NCBI RefSeq assembly: GCF_014287585.1
Contig: NZ_JACOOJ010000016.1
Coordinates: forward strand, 1-64,000
DNA length: 64,000 bases
Direction: 5' to 3'
From: Parabacteroides hominis
Lineage (GTDB): Bacteria > Bacteroidota > Bacteroidia > Bacteroidales > Tannerellaceae
Positions 20,601 through 28,767 of the stretch are shown here, piece after piece; position 1 is the stretch's first letter; each line of letters begins with the position of its first letter. The notes under the pieces were generated by a model. That model ran no database searches. It worked only from the letters and a program-made list of their open reading frames with translations, and was not told where the DNA came from. The translations under genes and the position numbers were made by a program.

Positions 20601-21025
20601 TTGGCATCTTTTATCACGCCGGTTAACTGTTTAGACTGGTTTATACCGTCAGTATCGAACTTTTTCTTTGATAAAATAACTTGACGGTCTACAATGCGAT
20701 AGCTTACATCCGTCCCATCAAACAAAACATTTAGTGTCTCGTTAATACTTTTCGAACGAACATTCATATTGACTTTCCTATCCGTGTCGACAGATTTGTC
20801 TGTAAATAAAAATGAAAATTCCGTATCTCTCTCAATCTGATCCAAGACTTGCTCGACCGTCACATTTCGGAGCGATAAATTAATGACTGTACTTTGCGAA
20901 TACAAATTTCCGGCATGTAGCTGAGCAATCACAATAAATAGTAAAAGCAAACTTGCTCTCATAATATGCATCAATTTAAGTAAATAATATGGGGTATTTC
21001 CCCTTACTGATCTTGAAAAATTCAT
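17636..21025 (-). CDS. SusC-like TonB-dependent transporter with STN domain (PUL 1)
   Basis: This 1129-residue outer-membrane barrel imports oligosaccharides with SusD 1, powered by TonB. Domains are a signal peptide (about 22-42), an STN signalling domain (about 48-118), a carboxypeptidase-regulatory-like fold (about 133-205), a plug beginning with the TonB-box-like DEVVVVGYGT, and a 22-strand barrel ending in LLFGLSVKF. The STN domain is the part that contacts a FecR anti-sigma factor, which fits the FecR gene directly upstream. The start overlaps a plus-strand -7 box (21025-21032), suggesting an antisense RNA over the leader. Confidence 0.94.
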   Translation of the reverse strand: MNFSRSVRGNTPYYLLKLMHIMRASLLLLFIVIAQLHAGNLYSQSTVINLSLRNVTVEQVLDQIERDTEFSFLFTDKSVDTDRKVNMNVRSKSINETLNVLFDGTDVSYRIVDRQVILSKKKFDTDGINQSKQLTGVIKDANGEPVIGANVVEKGTTNGTISDVDGKFSLNVAPGATLVITYIGYVSQEIKVDNRNSFAVVLKEDSEMLDEVVVVGYGTMKKKDLTGAVAAVKGDALASRKTTQLSTALQGAVAGVTVTRDNSAPGAAAGSIKVRGVTTIGDTSPLVIIDGVPGSINDVNPNDVESMSVLKDAASASIYGSRAAAGVILITTKRAKEKDLSINYNFEYGLEIPTKQPKYVGIKRFLETTNELRYNDNKSGGWNQAYSEDDVNNWERYNQTDPDKYPMTDWGGLILKGSAPRQTHTVSVAGGSKAVKSNASFVYDKVDGLYADRFYERFMIRANNDFTVNKYLGATLDFNYKRTKNHQPYYSPFHNMRLAPMIYPAVWANGEYASGKNGNNPYALVNSGGSKDEWYNKVGGRAAINITPLDGLKISGVIAPNYTFTKNKDFREAVPYSLEDDPNTIGGYMEGYNTTKLSEKRNDSYDVTIQGIANYMKTFGKHDLNVMAGYETYRYFGENLGASRDQYELNNFPYLDIGPLELRDNSGSAVQLAYQSWFGRVAYNFDNRYLLQANVRYDGSSRFHSDYRWGVFPSFSAGWVMSEEAFMKNTDIDWLSFLKLRASYGTLGNERITDSDGYALYYPYQAFINFSDVLFYQNGTIVPELSAAQWAYAVENISWETTSSVDIGLDATFFNNRLRFTADYYNKQTKDMLLALEIPDYVGFDNPQRNTGKMYTNGYDLELAWNDQIGDLTYGISANFSDFVSKMGDLGGTEFLGDQVKMKDSEFNEWYGYLSDGLMLTEEDLNGPKLNNNVQLGDVKYKDISGPDGVPDGKISPEYDRVLLGGSLPRFQYGGALNLGYKGFDFSLAFQGVGRQNARLSTVMVQPLRENWGNTPAIIDGNYWSEKNTEAQNAQAFYPRLTYANASNNYAMSDYWMFKGRYFRLKNLTFGYTLPVVWTEKVTIKQARIYIAANDLFCISKYPSGWDPEMGSSSYPITTSLLFGLSVKF

Positions 21026-21032
21026 AACTTTG
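21025..21032 (+). promoter_or_regulatory. -7 box for a candidate antisense RNA over the SusC 1 leader
   Basis: TAACTTTG on the plus strand fits TAnnTTTG and lies inside CATAACTTTGTA, which includes the complement of the SusC start codon. The same 12-mer is present at the SusC 2 start although the coding sequences differ there. Confidence 0.5.
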
Positions 21033-21036
21033 TATT

Positions 21037-21127
21037 TGGATTTAAAAACTTTTGTACGATTGGCGTCGTACTTAATTATTATTTCTTTAAGGCAAGTATA
21101 AGTTGGCGCTTATGCTTGCCTTGTTTT
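21037..21127 (+). ncRNA. Candidate DonS-like cis-antisense RNA of PUL 1
   Basis: A plus-strand -7 box at 21025-21032 and an intrinsic terminator at 21089-21127 would give an RNA of about 90 nt, antisense to the leader between FecR 1 and SusC 1. It contains a small hairpin (GTACGA with TCGTAC, 21055-21070) and the terminator stem. DonS-type antisense RNAs that repress SusC genes are described in Bacteroides in this position. The ends given here are estimates. Confidence 0.5.
21089..21127 (+). terminator. Plus-strand intrinsic terminator in the SusC 1 leader
   Basis: Arms AAGGCAAGTATAAG (21089-21102) and CTTATGCTTGCCTT (21109-21122) pair over 14 bp with one G-U. The loop is 6 nt and is followed by GTTTTT. 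On the minus strand the stem is followed by AAAG, so it is a terminator only in the plus direction, opposite to the PUL. Confidence 0.65.
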
Positions 21128-21192
21128 TCTTAATCTCGATTTAAGCTCTATATCATAATTATTTCTCCTTTCTTTAAAAATTCGACATATTC

Positions 21193-22125
21193 CTATTTCA
21201 ACCAAACATCTATCCGTTGGCGCGGATAAGTATAATCTTGTTGTTGTTTCAGATCGGCGAAAGACCAGCTTATCGGTGCTGCCATACGCAGATAATCCAA
21301 TATTTGTGTGATATTCTCCGACGAAAAAGTAGCTCTGAACTTATAGTCCTTATGACTTTCCCGATGCAACACGATATCGATGTTATATCTTTTGGACAGT
21401 TTTTTCACGACTTCTTCAAGCGTCGCATTACGAAAAACCAATTTACCTTCTTTCCAAGCTGTTTTCTCTTCAATATTGACAGTACTGGTAGTAAAATGCC
21501 CATCTTCCTTATTATAACAGACCTGTTCATTCGGTTTTAGCAGTATTGTACGGGAACCGGACATAATATCCACTAACCCGGTCTCCAATGTCGTTTCTAT
21601 AACCCGGTCCTCTTTATAGGCATTTATATTAAATTTAGTTCCATGCGCCTTGACCTTTATTCCATTATCCAATGTGACATAAAAAGGATGTTCCTTATCC
21701 GACTGCACTTCAAAATATCCCTCGCCACTCAGTCGGACATTTCTTTCCTTATCCGTAAAACGGGAAGGATACTGAAGAGAGCTTCCGGCATTCAACCAAA
21801 CTTTTGAACTATCGGGCAACAAGACCCGGGTGACAATCCCCGGAGCTGATAATGCTTCCAGATAGGAAACAGTTTCGACTTGTCTTAACTGCTGAGTATA
21901 TAAATAAGATAATACACCAGTCGAGATAATTAAGGGTAACAACAAAATGGCTGCAATCCGTGATATGTAGAAGATAAAGGAATGCTTTTTCCGTTCCGCA
22001 TCCAATCTCTTTCTGTTTTTCTGATATGCCGCCTGCACATCGAAAGATTTATATTCACAAATATCATTCTCTATCGCCTTAGCTATACGAATCGTTTTTT
22101 TTATATCATCTGTATGTTCTGTCAT
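21193..22125 (-). CDS. FecR-type anti-sigma factor (PUL 1)
   Basis: This 310-residue inner-membrane regulator has a cytoplasmic N-terminus (about 1-70) that should hold the ECF sigma factor, one membrane helix (about 72-95, ISRIAAILLLPLIISTG), a periplasmic FecR domain (VTRVLLPDSSKVWLNAGSSLQYP, GEGYFEV) and a C-terminal STN-interacting domain (TLEEVVKKLSKRYNIDIVL). The signal would pass from SusC 1 (STN domain) to this protein and then to the sigma factor encoded divergently. The ATG at 22125 is chosen because AGAGGAAATAAA precedes it. A longer frame to 22176 has no ribosome site. Confidence 0.9.
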   Translation of the reverse strand: MTEHTDDIKKTIRIAKAIENDICEYKSFDVQAAYQKNRKRLDAERKKHSFIFYISRIAAILLLPLIISTGVLSYLYTQQLRQVETVSYLEALSAPGIVTRVLLPDSSKVWLNAGSSLQYPSRFTDKERNVRLSGEGYFEVQSDKEHPFYVTLDNGIKVKAHGTKFNINAYKEDRVIETTLETGLVDIMSGSRTILLKPNEQVCYNKEDGHFTTSTVNIEEKTAWKEGKLVFRNATLEEVVKKLSKRYNIDIVLHRESHKDYKFRATFSSENITQILDYLRMAAPISWSFADLKQQQDYTYPRQRIDVWLK

Positions 22126-22223
22126 TTTATTTCCTCTTTTATTAATAGACACACAGGAGTGACAAACCCGACACACTTTTTATCTTTTTCTCTAAAAATA
22201 TTTTTACATTTCTTATATTTCGC

Positions 22224-22231
22224 TACTTTTG
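22224..22231 (+). promoter_or_regulatory. -7 promoter box of the ECF sigma gene
   Basis: TACTTTTG fits TAnnTTTG and lies about 37 bp before the sigma-factor ATG. The region 22126-22267 is shared with the divergent FecR gene. Confidence 0.5.
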
Positions 22232-22267
22232 CCAACATCAGAAGATATAGAATACTTCTAATTTAAC

Positions 22268-22855
22268 ATGAAAGACACTAACATTCCCGATATTGATCAT
22301 CTCCTATGGAGTATTTCCGTAAATGATGACGAAGCCGCATATCGTTCTTTGTTTGAACACTATTATGCTGCTCTTTGTCTGTTTGCCAAACGCTACATAG
22401 AGGACCGGGATGTACGGGAAGATATTGTACAAGATGTTTTTTTCAATATTTGGGAGAAGAGAAAGTCTATAGCAACTAATATTTCCGCAAGGAACTATCT
22501 GGTCACTTGTGTAAAAAACTTAAGCCTGAACTATCTGAGAAAACAAGGCTACATACAGGACTATCAAAAAAAGATCATTGATAATCCCCCGATCTATTCA
22601 AACGGGGAAGAAGACCTGTATATGTTAAACGAACTGGAAACATTATTAGAACGAACTTTGGCTAAACTGCCTCCGGAATATAGAATGGCTTTCGAAATGA
22701 GCCGGATGGAACAAAAAAGCATGGACGAAATAGCTGAGATAATGGGAGTATCCGTTCGTACAGTAGAGCGCTACCGGAACAAAGCACTTGACATCCTGAA
22801 AAAAGAATTGAAAGATTATCTTCCGTTCCTGTTATTTTTTAACTGTATCTCATAA
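22268..22855 (+). CDS. ECF RNA polymerase sigma factor
   Basis: This 195-residue sigma-70-family protein contains only regions 2 and 4. Region 2 is at about 30-70 (LFEHYYAALCLFAKRYIEDR, then VREDIVQDVFFNIWEKR). Region 4 is at about 132-185, with a helix-turn-helix (SMDEIAEIMGVSVRTVERYRNKAL). It is the Bacteroidota ECF type that pairs with FecR and SusC and should direct transcription of SusCD 1. It is transcribed divergently from FecR 1. It is the only sigma gene in the window, so it may also serve PUL 2, whose FecR has no sigma partner beside it. Confidence 0.93.
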   Translation: MKDTNIPDIDHLLWSISVNDDEAAYRSLFEHYYAALCLFAKRYIEDRDVREDIVQDVFFNIWEKRKSIATNISARNYLVTCVKNLSLNYLRKQGYIQDYQKKIIDNPPIYSNGEEDLYMLNELETLLERTLAKLPPEYRMAFEMSRMEQKSMDEIAEIMGVSVRTVERYRNKALDILKKELKDYLPFLLFFNCIS

Positions 22856-23372
22856 TTTACAATAACCCCTATTTGGAACTTTTTCTATTTCGATCTAAAA
22901 TGCCGATTATTTTGGTTTGACATTTTTACGCTGCTAATCCAGTTTTGCTGACAATCGAAAATACGGAGTCGGCAGGTAATGGATACAGGCAGTTTTTCCG
23001 ACAAGTAAAAAAGATAAAAACCGACATTCCGGAAAACCTAAACTGTCGGAGAACGGCCTGTAGCAAAAAAATCAGGGGACGGATCCGAATATCTAAAACG
23101 GATTTCGGGGCTTTATCGTGACGACGACCGTCTTCGTTACGACAAAGACCGTCTTCATCGCGACGAAGTCCATCTTCATACGGAATGAAGACGGTCGCCA
23201 TGGAGATAAAGACGGTCGTCGTCACAATAAATTGCGCACCTCATACCGGCGAACCACTTTTTCAGGCTTAAAAGCGGGATTTCAGTGCTATTTATAAAGG
23301 ATGTGTAATATTGTCAAATAAACAATATTATACAATAACCTCCGAATAAATGGATATCCAAATCAAGAAAAA
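22856..23372. other. 517-bp intergenic region containing a compound palindrome
   Basis: The first part carries CCCCTATTTGGAA (22866-22878), a word also hinted at before SusC 3 near 45891 (CCCCTTTTGGAA). The middle holds the compound inverted and tandem repeat at 23118-23225. Nothing recognisable lies in 23226-23372. The only open frame (minus, 22926-23225) has a repeat-derived N-terminus and no ribosome site, so no gene is called. Confidence 0.5.
23118..23225. repeat. Compound palindrome with 21-nt tandem units
   Basis: Outer arms GTGACGACGACCGTCTT (23118-23134) and AAGACGGTCGTCGTCAC (23209-23225) are perfect complements over 17 bp. Inside, GACCGTCTTCAT and ATGAAGACGGTC form a second perfect pair of 12 bp. 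Between the arms three degenerate 21-nt units of the form GAAGACGGTC plus CGTCGCGAT can be read. GACGGTC/GACCGTC is the elementary word, repeated in both orientations. Confidence 0.75.
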
Positions 23373-24824
23373 CTACAGAAATCCCTGTCTTTTCAAAAAA
23401 ACATCCGTCAACTTCCGGACTTTATAATAATCTTCCGTAAGCGGCTTTCTGTATAAAAAGATCGGATGCCCGGCACCTTCAAAGAGATGGAGTTCGCAAT
23501 CCACACCCTTCTGCAAAAGTTTATCCTGATAGGCTTCGATCGTTTCGACCGATACGATAGGATCTTTCGTACCAAGCAATATCAGAGTAGAGGGAGTAGC
23601 TTTCGACACATGATGGAGCGGCGAGATTTGTTCAAAGTCCCTTTTGATTTCCGGAAAACCATAACCTCGCGAAACCATATCTATAACCGGATAATATAAC
23701 ACGGAGAGGTTCGGCCTGTAGCCAGCCGGAGCAACCTCATCACTCCCGATCGTTCCGAGTGCAGCAGCCAGATGACCTCCGGCAGAACCACCGGCTACGG
23801 CAATCTTATCCGGATCAAGCTGATAGTTCGAAGCATGGCTACGCAACCAGCATATCGCATCTTTGGCATCCTCGAAACTATCGAACGGAGTAGAATGATG
23901 CAGATATTCTATCCGGTAATCAACCGATACGGCCACCATTCCTTTCGAAGCATAATAAGCACATTCACGATAAAACTGAATCGGAGTACCTAATTTCCAA
24001 CCTCCTCCGAAAAAGTATACAATAGCCGGTCTTTTTTCCCCAGTCTGCATATTCCGGGGCTTGAAGATATGAAGTGCCAAGGAATCCCCATTCTCTAATG
24101 TTTTATACCGGACGATTTCAGGAGAGAACACAGCTTCCGATGAAGCCAGTACTTTCTTCAGAGCTTCGAACCAGACAGTCGCCATCTTCTCCGCACCTGC
24201 TTTATTCGGATGTACTTTATCGTGTACCGTATATTCTTGCCAATTAAAGCCCTGAGCCTGATTTACCAAAAAGACTTGTCCGGAGTTTAATCCGGCAACC
24301 ATTTCCACTATCTTCTCGTTCAATTCCGGTATATACGAGTATTTAGGCAGTTTGCCGCTTGGTATTACCTGGGCAATCAAAATACGAACATTCGGGTTGA
24401 TCGCCTGTATTTTGTTGATAATAGATTTGTAAGAAGCAATCATTCCGGGAACAGGTTTCTCTTCCACAAAATGGTTGTGACCGGCATGAAGCAGTACGAT
24501 ATCAGCCGGATAAAGCCGGTAGATGCTGTCTATCTTAGACTCTAAAAACTCCACATTCTTGCCGCTGAAACCACAATGATTAAGCGTCCCGATCCGGCAT
24601 TTGCTCTCACGGGGACCGATAAAATCAAACTGATACCCTGCGGTAAACAATTTCTCCCAAAGCGGATATAAATAGCAAGTGAAGAAATCCGCTCCTTCCG
24701 TAATGGAATCACCTAAGCCCATCAGGGTAAACCGTTCCTGTTTTTTCTCCTGTCCGGTGGCAGTGACGGAACAGCACAATAAAAAAAATAATAACAGATA
24801 TAAATAAAGAGCTTTACGTTTCAT
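23373..24824 (-). CDS. Two-domain esterase: SGNH/GDSL hydrolase fused to alpha/beta hydrolase
   Basis: This 483-residue exported protein has a signal peptide (about 1-24). It joins two hydrolase folds. The first (about 30-225) is an SGNH hydrolase with GDSI (Ser40), the block HAGHNH, and the Asp/His pair in HDKVHPN. The second (about 245-483) is an alpha/beta hydrolase of the acetyl-esterase/BD-FAE type with the oxyanion motif FFGGGW, nucleophile Ser347 in GGSAGG, Asp421 in GTKDP and His453 in GAGHP. Both triads look complete. The likely job is removing acetyl or other acyl groups from glycans in the periplasm or at the surface. It is the last gene of PUL 2, after a strong hairpin. Confidence 0.88.
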   Translation of the reverse strand: MKRKALYLYLLLFFLLCCSVTATGQEKKQERFTLMGLGDSITEGADFFTCYLYPLWEKLFTAGYQFDFIGPRESKCRIGTLNHCGFSGKNVEFLESKIDSIYRLYPADIVLLHAGHNHFVEEKPVPGMIASYKSIINKIQAINPNVRILIAQVIPSGKLPKYSYIPELNEKIVEMVAGLNSGQVFLVNQAQGFNWQEYTVHDKVHPNKAGAEKMATVWFEALKKVLASSEAVFSPEIVRYKTLENGDSLALHIFKPRNMQTGEKRPAIVYFFGGGWKLGTPIQFYRECAYYASKGMVAVSVDYRIEYLHHSTPFDSFEDAKDAICWLRSHASNYQLDPDKIAVAGGSAGGHLAAALGTIGSDEVAPAGYRPNLSVLYYPVIDMVSRGYGFPEIKRDFEQISPLHHVSKATPSTLILLGTKDPIVSVETIEAYQDKLLQKGVDCELHLFEGAGHPIFLYRKPLTEDYYKVRKLTDVFLKRQGFL

Positions 24825-24871
24825 GTTTTTTAGACTTGCAATATTTTATGGGCATATATTAAAAAGAGGGA

Positions 24872-24924
24872 TGTCAAAATGTACTTGTCCCCGCGCTTGA
24901 CGTGGGGACAAGTACATTTTGACA
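24872..24924 (-). terminator. 24-bp-stem hairpin after the FAD oxidoreductase genes
   Basis: Arms 24872-24895 and 24901-24924 are complementary over 24 bp with one G-U, around a 5-nt loop. The arms begin TGTCAAAATGTAC and end GTCCCCGCG. On the minus strand the stem is followed by CCCTCTTTTT, so it should terminate or attenuate the PUL 2 transcript before the esterase gene. It belongs to a family of related 3'-end hairpins in this window. Confidence 0.8.
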
Positions 24925-24943
24925 CACACCCATACTTTCCTGA

Positions 24944-26803
24944 TTATTGGACAACCGGTTTGTCTTTCAATATACCACCTTCGTTATAACGCTGGTTATT
25001 CGGCAGTCCTTTCTTGTTCACTCCTTCCTTCATCAATGTCTTCAAATCATCCAGATGAGAACGGTAAACACCACGAGGCGTCACACCATATTTCTTGCAC
25101 AAAGAAGCGGCCATACCTACTACCTCTCCCATCATTCCTGTCGTACGCATCACACGGACTGTTCCCAATGCCACATGAGTTACACTGATATTACGGCCGG
25201 CCATAAACAGATTCTCTACATTGCGCGAATACAGACAACGATACGGAACGGCATACGGATGGATCAGGATATGCTTCGTTACTGCTTTGAACTCATTACC
25301 AGGGAAATGTTCACTGTTTTTGGGGTCCTGCCAATGCAAATCGATACTCCACGTAGTGGCGAAAGAGGCATCCTCATGCGCTACATTCTTCGTGATATCG
25401 TCTTCCTTTAGGATATAATCACCCATCAGACGACGCGATTCACGCTTGCCGGCTACATAAGCCACCCAACCTAATTTACGGTTCTTATACTGGTCGTTTT
25501 CCTTCATTCGGTTTTTCAGATAACTCCAGTTTGAATAGACGACCAGCATTCCATAATCACGGATGCGTTCGAAGTCTTTGATCTGGTCGAAGTTCATACC
25601 TGTCTCCCAGGTCCACTCTCCCATCATCACCTTTTCACAATTCTTTTCGTTGAACTCCACTCCATAGCTGAACTCTGGAAAAGGACTCGATTTCTTATTA
25701 TCGACCGAGTACCACTGGACGGAAGAACCCATCGTCATCTTATCCGCTTTCTCTGGGGCTATGCTTTCACCATATTCATCCCGGCCTTCACGCCCCATAC
25801 GATAATCTGCACCGGACAAATAACCGATTGTACCGTCTCCCGTGCAATCTGAGAAAAGAGGTGCTTTAAATTCAAGCTCTTTGCCGCTTTCGATGTGTTT
25901 GACTTTGACCGAACTGATTTTATCGGCTTCCTTTGTCACTCCTATTGCCCGATAGTTCAGGAAAAGGGTCACATTCTTTTCACCTGCCAGCCAATCCATC
26001 TTCTTCTGGTCTTCATAATATTCTGCAGGTTGCGCATTTCCACCCTTTTCCGGACCAAATTCTTTCTGCAAACCGCCAAGTTCCTTATAAGTCCCTTCTT
26101 CGATACGACCTCCTAAATGAACACGTATCTCCGAACTGTTATTTCCACCTACCACAGGGCGGTCATTGATCAGAGCGACCTTACAACCCAGGCGGGAGGC
26201 AGATACGGCCGCACTCATTCCTGCTATACCGGCTCCGACTACAACCAGGTCATACTCTCCGGCAAGCGGGGCTTCATCCGGCAATCCCAGGGCTTTACGG
26301 CGAAAAACTTCCAACTCCTTCAGTCCCGTTGGAGGCATCTTCCCTTCTTCCGTTGTAAAATAGATCGCATCACAACGACCGTCAAAACCGGTCAAGTCAT
26401 GTAGTTTTATCACGGTTTTCGGATTCTTGACCGACACCTTTCCGGCTATCTGCCACATCCAGGAAGAACCTTCCGCTCCCAACGGGGAGGTCATCTTCTT
26501 TCCTCCGACTGACAGACTGAATTTTCCGGGTCCCTCGCCTTTTTTCCACGGAGATGTCCAATTATAGGTACGAACATATACATAATATTCTCCTTTTTCA
26601 GGAAAAGTCACCTCGGTATAGGCATCATCGACGGGTACACCCATCCCATGCGCCAAAAGGTAAGGAGATCCCATCAAATCCATAAACTGCTGGTCCACCT
26701 TCCAACCTCCTTTGTTACTAAAACTTTCAGCTTCGACAAAAAGGTCTGCCGCTCGGACAGTTCCTAAACTCAATAATAGTAATAATGTTATAAACGTTTT
26801 CAT
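24944..26803 (-). CDS. Secreted FAD-dependent oxidoreductase with N-terminal golvesin-like domain (copy 1)
   Basis: This 619-residue exported flavoprotein has a signal peptide (MKTFITLLLL, about 1-19), then a beta-sandwich domain of the golvesin/xanthan-lyase type (about 20-155: FVEAESFSNKGGW, YYVYVRTYNW, FDGRCDAIYFT), then an FAD_oxidored domain (about 180-600). The latter has dinucleotide motif GAGIAG (190-195), GGNNSSE, the second FAD motif DCTGDGTIG, and a conserved AGRNISVTHVALGTVRVM end. Proteins of this type oxidise small molecules or sugars; the substrate is unknown. The upstream gene stops 16 bp before this start. It is a tandem paralogue of the next gene. Confidence 0.88.
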   Translation of the reverse strand: MKTFITLLLLLSLGTVRAADLFVEAESFSNKGGWKVDQQFMDLMGSPYLLAHGMGVPVDDAYTEVTFPEKGEYYVYVRTYNWTSPWKKGEGPGKFSLSVGGKKMTSPLGAEGSSWMWQIAGKVSVKNPKTVIKLHDLTGFDGRCDAIYFTTEEGKMPPTGLKELEVFRRKALGLPDEAPLAGEYDLVVVGAGIAGMSAAVSASRLGCKVALINDRPVVGGNNSSEIRVHLGGRIEEGTYKELGGLQKEFGPEKGGNAQPAEYYEDQKKMDWLAGEKNVTLFLNYRAIGVTKEADKISSVKVKHIESGKELEFKAPLFSDCTGDGTIGYLSGADYRMGREGRDEYGESIAPEKADKMTMGSSVQWYSVDNKKSSPFPEFSYGVEFNEKNCEKVMMGEWTWETGMNFDQIKDFERIRDYGMLVVYSNWSYLKNRMKENDQYKNRKLGWVAYVAGKRESRRLMGDYILKEDDITKNVAHEDASFATTWSIDLHWQDPKNSEHFPGNEFKAVTKHILIHPYAVPYRCLYSRNVENLFMAGRNISVTHVALGTVRVMRTTGMMGEVVGMAASLCKKYGVTPRGVYRSHLDDLKTLMKEGVNKKGLPNNQRYNEGGILKDKPVVQ

Positions 26804-26819
26804 GATAAATATATTTACA

Positions 26820-28727
26820 TTAGTCAATACTTCCAGCTTCCGGAAAACCTGATTTGCCAACACCCTGCTTCATCAAAGTTTTCAAATCCGATAAATATTT
26901 CTCATACACGCCTCTGGGGTCCGTACGATATTTCTTGCATAAAAAGGTAGCCATTCCTACCACTTCTCCCATCATACCACCAGTTCTCATAACCCGCACA
27001 GTACCCAATGCTACATGAGTCACACTTATATCCCTGCCTGCCATGAACAAGTTCCCGATATTCCGGGAATACAGACAGCGATATGGAACTGCATACGGCT
27101 TTATATCCTGTACATCGCAATAAGAAAGAAATGGTTCCTCTTTCATCCCCGGTATCGGTTTGGGATAATGGAGATCGACTCCCCAAGTCGTAGTGAATGT
27201 CGCATCTTCATACTGAATATCATTCAATATGTCTTGTTCCCGTAAAACAAAATCACCCATCAGACGACGAGATTCACGCTTTCCTCCTATATAAGCAACC
27301 CACGCCAACTCTTTCTTGGCAAATTGCTCCTTCTTTTCACTCTTATTCTTCAAAAAATCCCAATTACCGTAAACCGCACGAAGAGCATGATCCCGGATAT
27401 ATTCTATTTCAGTTATCTGATCATTGTTCAATCCGGCTTCCCAATCCCAGTCTCCACGGGTTATAGGAATACAAGTTTTCTCATCAAACCGGATAGCCCA
27501 GGGACAATCCGGAAAAACAGAAATATCACGGGTATCTTCAGCATACCATTGCACGGAAGTTCCCATGACTAATGAGTCTGGTGTTAAAGGGGCTCTGGGT
27601 TCACCTGTTTCCTCTTTACTTTCCCTTCCAACACGATAATCCGCTCCGGCAAGAAAACCGACTTCTCCATCTCCGGTACAATCAGAAAATAATTGAGCTT
27701 TAAATATATACTCTTTTCCCGATATTATATTTTTCCCGATGACAGAAACAATCTTATTTCCATTTTTTTTAACATCAACCACCTGTGTATTTAGAAATAA
27801 ATTCAAATTTTCCTGATTCTGTAACAATGCAAGTTTCTTTTCATCCTCATAATTAGAAGCAGGTCCTGCATTATGAATTTTCTTTTCCGGATACCGACGT
27901 AATATTTTCATAATCTGCCGGCTCCTGACTGACGAAGAATCCCGTTTTGCTTCCCAATTATTCCAATGCCCGACAGGACCAAGTTCATCCACAAGATTTC
28001 CCAAATTCGGATAAGGTTGCTGAGCTATCAGCCCGGAAAGCCCAACACGAACCTCGGAACTATTATTTCCTCCCAAAACCGGACGATTCTGAATCAAAGC
28101 GACTTTACATCCAAGACGGGCCGCACTGACAGCTGCACAACATCCTGCAATACCTCCGCCGACAACAACCAAATCAAACTCTCCTGCATCTTCCGGATTT
28201 GCAGGTAGCCCCAACATATTCCGGCGAAAAACAGCCAACTCTTCTTTTCCGTCAGGAGGAAGCATCTCCAATGCCGAAGTAAAGAAAATAGCATCGCACC
28301 GACCATCGAAACCCGTCAGATCCCGTAACTCAATCCGGTTCTCACCAGCTTTCAACCTAATTGTTCCACCATCCTGCCAATGCCATTCCGCTCTCTCTGT
28401 TCCAAACGTCACCTCCAACGCTTTTCCATTCAGCAATAACTCGAAACGTCCGGGAGAACCCGTTTGCCCCCATTGCTTCACCCAATCCCTGGTCCTAACC
28501 CAAACACGGTATTTTCCACCATTTTCAACCCGGATCACAGTCGAAGCATTTTCAACCGGAACCCCTAATCCATGCGCCAACAAATAAGGAGATCCCATTT
28601 GTCCCATAGACTGATTATCCAAAACCCATCCTCCTCTGTAATCAAAACTTTCCGCTTCTACAAATATGTTATCCGCTTTCAGAGGAAAAGATATGATCAG
28701 TAATATAATAAACCACCATTGTTTCAT
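26820..28727 (-). CDS. Secreted FAD-dependent oxidoreductase with N-terminal golvesin-like domain (copy 2)
   Basis: This 635-residue paralogue of copy 1 has the same order: signal peptide (MKQWWFIILLIISFPLKA), golvesin-like sandwich (FVEAESFDYRGGW, FDGRCDAIFFT), then the FAD domain with GGGIAG (190-195), GGNNSSE, DCTGDGEVG and AGRDISVTHVALGTVRVM. It carries an insertion of about 30 residues after GGNNSSEVRVGLSG that copy 1 lacks, which may alter the substrate pocket. The ATG at 28727 is used; the frame extends three codons to a TTG that has no advantage. It lies 40 bp after copy 3 and 16 bp before copy 1, so the three genes form one operon. Confidence 0.88.
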   Translation of the reverse strand: MKQWWFIILLIISFPLKADNIFVEAESFDYRGGWVLDNQSMGQMGSPYLLAHGLGVPVENASTVIRVENGGKYRVWVRTRDWVKQWGQTGSPGRFELLLNGKALEVTFGTERAEWHWQDGGTIRLKAGENRIELRDLTGFDGRCDAIFFTSALEMLPPDGKEELAVFRRNMLGLPANPEDAGEFDLVVVGGGIAGCCAAVSAARLGCKVALIQNRPVLGGNNSSEVRVGLSGLIAQQPYPNLGNLVDELGPVGHWNNWEAKRDSSSVRSRQIMKILRRYPEKKIHNAGPASNYEDEKKLALLQNQENLNLFLNTQVVDVKKNGNKIVSVIGKNIISGKEYIFKAQLFSDCTGDGEVGFLAGADYRVGRESKEETGEPRAPLTPDSLVMGTSVQWYAEDTRDISVFPDCPWAIRFDEKTCIPITRGDWDWEAGLNNDQITEIEYIRDHALRAVYGNWDFLKNKSEKKEQFAKKELAWVAYIGGKRESRRLMGDFVLREQDILNDIQYEDATFTTTWGVDLHYPKPIPGMKEEPFLSYCDVQDIKPYAVPYRCLYSRNIGNLFMAGRDISVTHVALGTVRVMRTGGMMGEVVGMATFLCKKYRTDPRGVYEKYLSDLKTLMKQGVGKSGFPEAGSID

Positions 28728-28767
28728 AAAAATCAATATTTATAAATTATGAAAAAACACACCTATG

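Noticed and set aside
22926..23225. 99-residue minus-strand frame across the compound palindrome
   Set aside because: The N-terminal half is only the translated repeat, the rest has no protein-like pattern and there is no ribosome site.
23118..23225. CRISPR array
   Set aside because: Units are contiguous 21-nt degenerate repeats with no spacers, and no cas gene is near.
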